Assembly (NCBI GenBank): GCA_040080145.1
Contig: JBEBJA010000225.1
Span: 1 to 5,197 of the forward strand
Direction of reading: 5' to 3'
From: JANXVY01 sp040080145
GTDB taxonomy: Bacteria; Pseudomonadota; Alphaproteobacteria; Rhizobiales; Hyphomicrobiaceae
Length of the DNA stretch: 5,197 nt
The notes beneath the pieces are model-generated. The model ran no database searches. It saw only the letters and a program-made list of their open reading frames with translations, and was not told where the DNA came from. Position numbers and translations under genes: made by a program. Positions 1-5,163 of this stretch are shown piece by piece (the stretch's first letter is position 1; every line of letters begins with the position of its first letter).

Positions 1-224
1 ACGCCTGGGAGGTGGCAAGTTATCCCCGCCCCCAATTGTCCATGAGAGATTGGGGCTATCGCGCCACGCGAGGGTTACGGCTGACGAGCTGGGTTATACG
101 GGTGGGGCGGGTTTGGGCAGAGGATTCAGCAACCCTTCAGCGGTCTGGATCGTGAAGCGGTGATTTGGTTCACGACGTCCGGAGACGGATCGAACTGGAC
201 GGTTTCACGGTCGCTTTGCTCATT
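1..224. other. Left-edge stretch with no supportable gene
   Basis: Two plus-strand frames are open from the left edge, to stops near 152 and 161. One contains YPRPQLSMRDW, which resembles the start motif of family 2 glycoside hydrolases, but the following residues do not continue that match and third-position GC is not raised. No minus-strand frame is convincing. I see no RNA gene or clear repeat. Confidence 0.3.
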
Positions 225-355
225 CGCGGGAGAGGTGTGTTGGGCTTGTCGTAAAACGGCTCGCCCAACAACGGCCTCAAGATCCCCATATTAAAAAACG
301 GCGAGGCCGCCGGGTGGTAAGAACAGCATTCAACCATTCTTGGACCTCTCCCGCG
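225..355. repeat. Nested inverted repeats, possible cloverleaf-shaped intergenic element
   Basis: CGCGGGAGAGGT (225-236) and ACCTCTCCCGCG (344-355) are perfect 12-bp complements. Between them lie TGTTGGGC/GCCCAACA (238-245/263-270), CGGCCTC/GAGGCCG (272-278/303-309) and a weak AAGAA/TTCTT (319-323/337-341). The closed outer stem with side-by-side inner hairpins suggests a folded RNA or an intergenic palindromic element. The arm is echoed once more as GGAGAGGT (393-400). Nothing here looks like a coding region. Confidence 0.45.
293..312 (-). terminator. Terminator-like hairpin with T6 tract
   Basis: On the minus strand CGGCG-GCCT-CGCCG (312-299) runs straight into TTTTTT (298-293). The stem is only 5 bp but fully GC, with an uninterrupted T tract. 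It is about 550 bp past the transglutaminase-like stop. It could end read-through from that operon, or the transcript of the structure it lies within. It overlaps and competes with the 272-278/303-309 pairing. Confidence 0.45.
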
Positions 356-403
356 TACCCTCTTTTTTGTAGCTCCGAGCCTGGCGGGTTGCGGAGAGGT
401 TGG

Positions 404-478
404 TGCTTGCTTCGCAAGCAGCGGGGCTCACCCCGCACCCGACCGGGAGCGCAGCTCCCGGACCCTCAGTCTTTTTTT
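404..478 (+). terminator. Three consecutive GC-rich hairpins followed by a T tract
   Basis: TGCTTGC-TTC-GCAAGCA (404-420), GCGGGG-CTCA-CCCCGC (421-436) and CCGGGAGC-GCA-GCTCCCGG (443-461) follow with little or no spacing, and T7 lies at 472-478. The T tract starts 10 nt after the last stem, too far for a textbook rho-independent terminator, so a transcript-end or intergenic-repeat role are both possible. No plus-strand gene is seen upstream within the window. Confidence 0.4.
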
Positions 479-552
479 GACACGATGTGGGGTGGGCGGA
501 GTTCGACTTGTTGCGTTGCGCCCGCTGCTGGATGGGTCCTTGGGACACGTCC

Positions 553-798
553 AAGGCTGTCCGGTTCGACATTTCACGCGGAGTTAAACGGCGCTGGATT
601 GGCTGGACATTTCGGACCGATCGCTTGGATCGGGCACGCAATCCTTCCCACTGGTTTCCCGGACAAGTGCGCCGTCTTGCGCACGCAGATCCGGGACCTT
701 TCCCATAATCTGATGCAGGTATAGGCCCCGGATCGGCCAAGTGCAGGGGCCGTCCGGGGAAACAATGGAGGCGGCATGAAACCAAACCGGACAGCCGT
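553..798 (+). mobile_element. MITE-like element, copy 1 (246 bp)
   Basis: The ends are AAGGCTGTCCGGTT on the left and, read as reverse complement, ACGGCTGTCCGGTT on the right: inverted repeats matching at 13 of 14 positions. The flanks are GGGACACGTCC (542-552) and GGGATACGTCC (799-809), an 11-bp direct repeat with one mismatch. The interior carries two strong hairpins: TCCCGGA 657-663 with TCCGGGA 690-696, enclosing GTGCGC/GCGCAC (667-672/679-684); and CCCCGGA 726-732 with TCCGGGG 753-759, enclosing CGGCC/GGCCG. No transposase motif is seen, and the short open frames inside follow the hairpin repeats and look spurious. It begins about 65 bp after the stop of the transglutaminase-like gene, in that gene's 3' flank. 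It is homologous to 4887-5132, most clearly in the right 140 bp. Confidence 0.8.
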
Positions 799-862
799 GG
801 GATACGTCCGAGGATGACAATTGAGGGGGCGAGGTTAACGAGGGAGTGGATTGCGGGGGAGC

Positions 863-1738
863 CTAGTTCACCGGGACGACGTCGACGGCGACGGTGACGG
901 TGTGGGCGCCGCCGCCGAGGAGGATGCCGCTGATGGGGCTGACGTCGTTGTAGTCGCGGCCGAGAGCGATGGTGACGTGTTCGTCGCTGACGGCGATGCC
1001 ATTGGTGGGGTCGAAGTCGACCCAGCCGGCTTGTGGGGACCAGACGGAGATCCAGGCGTGGGAGGCGTCGGTGCCTTGCAGTTTGAGTTGGCCGGGGGCG
1101 GGCTTGGTCAGGATGTAGCCGCTGACATAGCGGGCGGGGATGCGCCTTGTGCGCAGGCAGGCGAGGGCGAGATGGGCGAAGTCCTGGCAGACGCCGCGCT
1201 TTTGTTTGACGACCTGGATGATGGGCGTCGAGATGTCGGTCGCGGTGCCGTCGAAGGTGAAGTCCTCGTAGATGCGGGTCGTCAGGTTCATGGCGGCGTC
1301 GAGGACCGGGCGGCCGGGCGCGAAGGAGGGGGCGGCGTAATCGGATATTTCCTGCGAGGGCGGCGTGAAGTGGGACGCGCAGCGGTATTGAATGGTGTCG
1401 ACGTCGAGGCCGCCGTCGCCGGCGACGAGGGTGTAATCGAGGCGGTCCCAGGGTGTCGTGGTGCGCCAGTCGAAGGGGCGCAGCGGCGTGACGTCGATGG
1501 TGGAGCGGGCGTGGAGCACGAGCTCTTTGTGGGGCATTTCCACGTCGAGGATAATCATGGCGTTGCCGAACGAGTCGGTGCCGTCGTAGCGCATGGCCGG
1601 GGCGGGTTCGACGATCAGGCTGTGGTGGCGGACGCTCTGACGGGGGAGAACGCGCGGAGACATGTGGACGACGTGCTGCGACTGCACCACGTGGGCGGAG
1701 TAGCGGTAAAGCGTCTTGTGGCTGACATCGAGGATCAT
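863..1738 (-). CDS. Transglutaminase-like cysteine protein with N-terminal beta domain
   Basis: The 291-residue product has the order typical of bacterial transglutaminase-like proteins found with ATP-grasp/alpha-E genes. Residues 1-85 form the N-terminal beta domain, with HKTLYRYSAHV near the start and an SPRVLPRQ segment. Residues about 150-250 form the papain-like core. The triad is visible: Cys184 in KQKRGVCQDFAHLA, His227 in DASHAWISVW and Asp243 in WVDFDPTNG. The tail GILLGGGAHTVTVAVDV matches the usual C-terminal strand. There is no signal peptide or membrane segment, so it is probably cytoplasmic. Family members act as peptidases, amidases or transamidases; the substrate here is unknown. 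ATG lies 7 nt after the TGA of the upstream gene with no clear Shine-Dalgarno sequence, so translational coupling is likely. The start fits because the N-terminal domain begins immediately. Stop is TAG. Confidence 0.95.
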   Translation of the reverse strand: MILDVSHKTLYRYSAHVVQSQHVVHMSPRVLPRQSVRHHSLIVEPAPAMRYDGTDSFGNAMIILDVEMPHKELVLHARSTIDVTPLRPFDWRTTTPWDRLDYTLVAGDGGLDVDTIQYRCASHFTPPSQEISDYAAPSFAPGRPVLDAAMNLTTRIYEDFTFDGTATDISTPIIQVVKQKRGVCQDFAHLALACLRTRRIPARYVSGYILTKPAPGQLKLQGTDASHAWISVWSPQAGWVDFDPTNGIAVSDEHVTIALGRDYNDVSPISGILLGGGAHTVTVAVDVVPVN

Positions 1739-1745
1739 GGGCGGA

Positions 1746-4352
1746 TCAGTTTCTGGGCTGACTGCGGGTCTGGACGCGGTGGGGCGTGTCGTCGATCAGA
1801 TTGAAGTAGTGGCGGGCGACAGCGTTCGACAGTTCAGGCAGCAGGCGCAACTGCTCTTCCATCAGTTTTGAAAGCGTTTCACTGCCAGGTTCGCCGGCCA
1901 TGGCTTCGACGTTGGCGACGCGGATCGAATGAAGCAGGGTCAGCAGGATGCGGCGGTCGTCGGCTAGGCCGCGATGGGGCAGGCCTTCCATGTGGCGCGA
2001 GAAGGCCGCAATCTGGAAGGCTAGGCTGCGCGGGTTGGTTTCGTCGAGCAGCAGCAGGTCGAGGACCAGGGCGAACATCGGGTCAAGGCGGTAGCGCGAG
2101 CGGTAGGTGATGTAGCTATCGGCGATTTCAAGCAGGAGCATGAGGCTGCTTGCTTCTTCGTCTTCGCCGCGACGGGGGATGAAGAGGCCGGTGATGGCTT
2201 CGCTCAGGTTGGTCGCGCGTTCGAGGCGGCGGCCCATGTCGAGGAACGACCAGCCGAAGTTGCGGGTCATGTTTTCGTGCATGAGGCCGCTGAAGGCTGC
2301 GAGTGAGGCAAGGCCTTCGTCGAGGAGGTCGAGCATGGCTCCCGGCGTGGCTTGGGCCAACGACTTTGACCACGGGTCGCCGGGGCGGAGTTTGCTGAGT
2401 GATTGCCAGGCTTCGAGCGAGAGACGGTCGCGGGCCAAGCTCGCGACGCGGTAGAGGCCCCCGCAGGAGCGCTCAAGGGTGCGTGGCGCTTTGCTGGCGC
2501 TGATGAGCTGGACGCACAGGGCTTCGATTTCGAGGTCGGCATACTTAGCGGATGCTGGATGCTTAGTGTCATCAATGCCGAGCATGAGTTCCAGGCACTT
2601 GCGGGCACCACGGCGGCCGCTGGCCGGGCCGCTGTCTTCGGCGACGCGGCGGAGCGCGCTGCGCATGACGCGCATGGTCCAGTCGGCGCGTTCAGCGTAG
2701 CGGCCAAGCCAGAACAGGTCGTCGGCGACGCGGCTTTGAATGACGCGCTGCGAGCGTTCGACGCGGGCGTTCTCGACGGTGGGCCGCCATAGGCTAATGT
2801 GCGGGGCCTGTTCGGCGTCGGAGAGAATCCAGACGTCGCGGGTGTGGCCGTCGGGGGCGCTGAGGGCCACGGCGCGGTCGGGGTCGACGGACATGGCAAG
2901 GCCGCCGGGCATTGCCTTGTAGCCGGACGCGGTTTTGGTCACGAACATGCGGACGGCGAAAGGGCGCGGCGCGAGGCCGCCGGGGCCGAGCACAGGTGCG
3001 GCACTGAAGCCGATTTTTTCTTCGGCGACGAGGCGGTGGCCGTGGAGTGCGATCTCGCGTTCGAGGAGCTGACGTTCGGGAGGGGTGAGGGCTTGCGGGT
3101 CTTGACCGAGTGCGGCCTGGCCCGGGCGGCCAGTGCCTTCCTGGGCCTTGCGGATCACGAAATGTTCGAGGTTGGCGAGGACGTGGGCGCGCTTTTGCGC
3201 GTCGCCGAGCCACCAGCGCGGGGCATCGGGCAGGAGAAGATTTTCGCCGAGGAGTTCGCTGGCGAGGTCGCGCAGCGAGGCACCGAAGCCACGGTTCTGG
3301 ACGAGGCCGGTGCCGGGAGCGTTGACGACGAGATGGGGTTGTTCGCGGCAGACGCGAATCAAGCCGGCGGGGCCTTCGAAGCCGCCGGGATCGAGTTCGA
3401 GCGGGTCGACGGAGCGGCCATCAACGCAACGGATCAGGAGGTCGATGCCCTTCAGGCCTTCCAGCGTCTTCAAGTAGATCTGGTTGCCTTTGGTGACGAG
3501 GTCGCTGCCTTCCACGAGCAGGTAGCCGAGGTAGCGCGCCAAGTAGGCGTGGGAGAAGTAGTCGGCGTGGTGGGGGCCAGGCGTGAGGAGCGCGGTTCGC
3601 GGGTTCTTGCGGCCGGAATGAGCGGTCAGCGCCGCTTGCATTTCCTGGAAGTGGTTCGCCAGGCGAACGGCGTTGCATTGCTTGAAGATGTCGCCGGCGA
3701 TGTGGCTGTGTACGACGCGGTTGGCAAGTGCGAAGCCGAGACCGGCCAGCGTTTCGGTATGGTTGTCGATGACGCGCCATTGGCCGTCGATGCCGCGCGC
3801 CAAGTCGGCGGCGTAGAACTGGAGCTGGCCGGCGGCTGGCAGGATGTGCTGGCAGGGCCGCAGGTAGGTGCTGTCGGAGAAGACCAGTTCGGGCGGAATG
3901 TGGCCGCTGCGCATGAGGCGTTGCGGCCCGTAGATGTCATTGAGGATGGCGTCGAACAGGCGGGCACGCTGGGTTAAGGCGCGTTCGAGCCAGTGCCATT
4001 CGGCGGCGGCAAAGATGATGGGCGTAAGGTCTAGGTGCCAGCGCTGCGAGGGTTTGCTCGGGTCGGCGTAAATGTCGTAGGCGATGCCGGTTTCGCGGAC
4101 GCGGCGGTCCAGCCTTGTGGCGCGATCTGTGCGCCCGGCGTCAGGCATGGCGCCTATGGCCGATAGCCACGCCTGCCAGTGGGCCCGGGGTTTCCCGTCG
4201 GGGCCGAGGAATTCGTCGTAGTAATGGCTTTGAGATGACCGGTAGCCCGCCAACACATCGGTGACGCTTGTCTGGTCCGTTCGGACAGTTGTGGCAGCAG
4301 TAGCCGTCACCGTGTTCGGCATCCTCAAATTGGTCGTCGCAGGCATGGTCAT
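1746..4352 (-). CDS. Circularly permuted ATP-grasp / alpha-E domain fusion protein
   Basis: Numbering is for the 868-residue product. Residues about 44-512 are a circularly permuted type-2 ATP-grasp domain. It shows YYDEFLGPDGKPRAHW (44-59), WRVIDNHTETLAGLG (192-206), LLTPGPHHADYFSHA (from 255), LVEGSDLV (279-286), DPLEL (316-320), NAPGTG (344-349), PRWWLGD (378-384) and VWILSD (507-512). Residues about 540-855 are an alpha-E (DUF403) helical domain, with VADDLFWLGRYAERADWT (542-559), NFGWSFLDMGRRLERA (698-713) and YRSRYRLDP (750-758). Many bacteria encode the two domains as separate genes; here they are fused. The family is predicted to form amide or peptide bonds using ATP; its substrate is not known. 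The reading frame stays open to a TTG at 4436, but AAAGGA at 4363-4368 sits 10 nt before ATG 4352, which is preferred. ATG 4346 and GTG 4358 are alternatives. It heads a two-gene operon with the transglutaminase-like gene. Confidence 0.95.
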   Translation of the reverse strand: MTMPATTNLRMPNTVTATAATTVRTDQTSVTDVLAGYRSSQSHYYDEFLGPDGKPRAHWQAWLSAIGAMPDAGRTDRATRLDRRVRETGIAYDIYADPSKPSQRWHLDLTPIIFAAAEWHWLERALTQRARLFDAILNDIYGPQRLMRSGHIPPELVFSDSTYLRPCQHILPAAGQLQFYAADLARGIDGQWRVIDNHTETLAGLGFALANRVVHSHIAGDIFKQCNAVRLANHFQEMQAALTAHSGRKNPRTALLTPGPHHADYFSHAYLARYLGYLLVEGSDLVTKGNQIYLKTLEGLKGIDLLIRCVDGRSVDPLELDPGGFEGPAGLIRVCREQPHLVVNAPGTGLVQNRGFGASLRDLASELLGENLLLPDAPRWWLGDAQKRAHVLANLEHFVIRKAQEGTGRPGQAALGQDPQALTPPERQLLEREIALHGHRLVAEEKIGFSAAPVLGPGGLAPRPFAVRMFVTKTASGYKAMPGGLAMSVDPDRAVALSAPDGHTRDVWILSDAEQAPHISLWRPTVENARVERSQRVIQSRVADDLFWLGRYAERADWTMRVMRSALRRVAEDSGPASGRRGARKCLELMLGIDDTKHPASAKYADLEIEALCVQLISASKAPRTLERSCGGLYRVASLARDRLSLEAWQSLSKLRPGDPWSKSLAQATPGAMLDLLDEGLASLAAFSGLMHENMTRNFGWSFLDMGRRLERATNLSEAITGLFIPRRGEDEEASSLMLLLEIADSYITYRSRYRLDPMFALVLDLLLLDETNPRSLAFQIAAFSRHMEGLPHRGLADDRRILLTLLHSIRVANVEAMAGEPGSETLSKLMEEQLRLLPELSNAVARHYFNLIDDTPHRVQTRSQPRN

Positions 4353-4538
4353 GGCCACAGTGTCCTTTGACGCCGTCTTGCGACGGTAGCCTTCGACTGG
4401 CCACGGTCCGGCGTGGCGATTCTCCACGCTGAACAACGGATTACGACTATTGCGGCAGTTTAACGCGACCGCAAGTCAGTAAACGCTAGGATGCTTATCA
4501 TTTGAGCAGGGTGGTGCGTTCTTGTTTCACTTTGGTTT
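4353..4538 (-). promoter_or_regulatory. Leader and probable promoter region of the operon
   Basis: This non-coding stretch between the terminator-like hairpin and the preferred ATG must hold the operon promoter if the operon has its own. The best box pair I see on the minus strand is TTGCGG (4474-4469) and, 17 nt on, AATAGT (4451-4446). Both are imperfect matches to -35/-10, so the promoter is only a candidate. The -35-like TTGCGG also forms an inverted repeat with CCGCAA (minus-strand reading, 4455-4450), a possible operator-like arrangement. Confidence 0.3.
4363..4368 (-). promoter_or_regulatory. Ribosome binding site deciding the start of the ATP-grasp/alpha-E gene
   Basis: On the minus strand AAAGGA ends 10 nt before ATG 4352, 4 nt before GTG 4358 and 16 nt before ATG 4346. 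No purine-rich motif precedes the TTG at 4436 that opens the same frame. This favours ATG 4352. The roughly 28 residues encoded upstream also contain no recognisable part of the ATP-grasp domain. Confidence 0.6.
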
Positions 4539-4569
4539 CAAAAGGATCGGCCATGTAACAGGCCGATCC
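4539..4569 (-). terminator. Rho-independent terminator-like hairpin upstream of the operon
   Basis: GGATCGGCC (4544-4552) and GGCCGATCC (4561-4569) form a perfect 9-bp stem with an 8-nt loop. Read on the minus strand, the stem is followed directly by TTTTG (4543-4539). Transcripts entering from the hairpin-repeat cluster on that strand would end here, about 190 bp before the ATP-grasp/alpha-E start, leaving the operon to its own promoter. The T run is short, so termination may be partial. Confidence 0.55.
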
Positions 4570-4632
4570 ATTTGAGCCCACCCGATGGTTGTCGTGGGTG
4601 GCGCCTGCGCGGCCATGACGAAAATTGCGAGT

Positions 4633-4651
4633 GTCAGCTTCAGAACACTAG
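4633..4651 (+). repeat. Partial arm of the hairpin repeat, left flank of element A
   Basis: GTCAGCTTCAGAACACTAG here matches the right end of element B, GTCAGAACCGGAACACTAG (4798-4816), at 15 of 19 positions. It shares its CTAG with the start of element A. It has no complete partner arm and looks like a remnant of a third copy. Confidence 0.45.
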
Positions 4652-4726
4652 TGTAGCGCACCTGACGTTTGGTCCCCGCGCGCGGCTAACCTCGAAACCA
4701 AACGTCAGGTGCAAAAGCTACACTAG
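4648..4726. repeat. Hairpin repeat element A (79 bp, 26-bp stem)
   Basis: CTAGTGTAGC (4648-4657) pairs with GCTACACTAG (4717-4726). Directly inside, GCACCTGACGTTTGGT (4658-4673) pairs with its complement at 4697-4712. All 26 pairs are perfect, with one 4-nt bulge, AAAA (4713-4716), and a 23-nt loop containing GCGGCT. Both ends are CTAG. There is no U tract and no coding potential, so this is not a simple terminator. It is related to element B at 4741-4816, which lies in reverse orientation. Confidence 0.8.
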
Positions 4727-4740
4727 AAACATAGACTTGC

Positions 4741-4816
4741 TCGTGTTCCTTATGGTTGTGACATTTGCTCACAACCAAGCCGCATCAGGAACCAAATGTC
4801 AGAACCGGAACACTAG
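4741..4816. repeat. Hairpin repeat element B (76 bp), reversed and diverged copy of A
   Basis: GTGTTCC (4743-4749) pairs with GGAACAC (4807-4813), GGTT (4754-4757) with AACC (4803-4806), and TGACATTTG (4759-4767) with CAAATGTCA (4793-4801). A G-G mismatch and a 4-nt bulge, TTAT (4750-4753), interrupt the stem. Read as reverse complement it aligns with element A along its length: CTAGTGT at the end, TGAC, TTTGGT, a GCGGCT loop, and a 4-nt bulge in the same arm. Stem differences are mostly compensated on the other side. A smaller GGTTGTGA/TCACAACC hairpin (4754-4761/4769-4776) competes with the long fold. Confidence 0.7.
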
Positions 4817-4835
4817 GTAGGGCAGTGATTTGGCT
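4813..4835 (-). repeat. Partial arm of the hairpin repeat, right flank of element B
   Basis: The segment runs CTAG, GTAG, GGCA, GTGA, TTTGGC. With small gaps it follows the left arm of element A (CTAG, TGTAG, CGCA, CCTGACG, TTTGGT). It shares CTAG with the end of element B. It is shorter and more degenerate than the other arms, so its membership is less certain. Confidence 0.3.
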
Positions 4836-4886
4836 GGCGATAACTTTGGTCTCGACACGCAGCCCACACATGGCCGGGTCAAGCTC

Positions 4887-5132
4887 ACGACCGTCCGGTT
4901 CGTTATTTCACCCGAGGCCGCACAGCACTGTAACAGCGTTGAGATTCCGGCTTGGCTGTTTGCCGTGACACAATTCGTCCCCACCACTGTTTTCCCGGAC
5001 AAGTGCGCCTTCTTGCGCACGCTGATCCGGGATCTTTGTCACGCTCGCGCAGGTAAAGGCCCCGGATCGGCCAAGTAAAGGGGCCGTCCGGGGAAACGAT
5101 AGAAGCGACATTGAATTAAACCGGACAGCCGT
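4887..5132 (+). mobile_element. MITE-like element, copy 2 (246 bp)
   Basis: It has the same length and orientation as the copy at 553-798. The ends are ACGACCGTCCGGTT (4887-4900) and, as reverse complement, ACGGCTGTCCGGTT (5119-5132), 12 of 14 matching. The flanks GGGTCAAGCTC (4876-4886) and GGGTCAAGCCC (5133-5143) are an 11-bp direct repeat with one mismatch. Outside them, CATGGCC (4869-4875) and GGCCATG (5144-5150) complete a palindrome that the insertion interrupts. Both internal hairpins are kept: 4993-4999 with 5026-5032 enclosing 5003-5008/5015-5020, and 5060-5066 with 5087-5093. The left 90 bp has diverged much more from copy 1 than the right 140 bp. It encodes no recognisable transposase, so mobilisation would need an enzyme supplied elsewhere. 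Confidence 0.8.
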
Positions 5133-5163
5133 GGGTCAAGCCCGGCCATGGAGTATATGGGTG

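Noticed and set aside
3..152. Truncated glycoside hydrolase family 2 gene suggested by YPRPQLSMRDW
   Set aside because: Only this short motif fits. The next residues do not continue the family pattern, and another frame is open over the same bases.
225..461. CRISPR array or tRNA in the hairpin-rich left region
   Set aside because: There are no regularly spaced direct repeats, and no cloverleaf of tRNA size or T-loop sequence is present.
574..785. Short minus-strand frames inside element copy 1 (and 4799-5111 in copy 2) as genes
   Set aside because: The two copies share only an FPRTAPxLGRSGA-like stretch that follows the conserved hairpins. Elsewhere the frames diverge freely, which fits non-coding DNA.
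851..1804. 317-codon plus-strand open frame opposite the transglutaminase-like gene
   Set aside because: It is a low-complexity Gly/Val/Asp/Ala antisense frame caused by high third-position GC in the real gene, with no domain and no ribosome binding site.
2799..3977. 392-codon plus-strand open frame opposite the ATP-grasp/alpha-E gene
   Set aside because: It lies wholly antisense to a clear multi-motif protein and has the Ala/Gly/Val/Glu-rich composition of a shadow frame.
4580..4603. CCACCC/GGGTGG small inverted repeat as a terminator
   Set aside because: Only 6 bp of stem with a 12-nt loop and no T tract on either strand.
4572..4820. 82-codon plus-strand frame across the hairpin cluster
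   Set aside because: It runs through both hairpin elements, has no ribosome binding site and shows no codon bias; the inverted repeats explain the sequence better.
542..5143. A composite transposon carrying the operon between two element copies
   Set aside because: Each copy has its own direct repeat (GGGAYACGTCC versus GGGTCAAGCYC). A single composite transposition would give one matching pair at the outermost ends, which is not seen.
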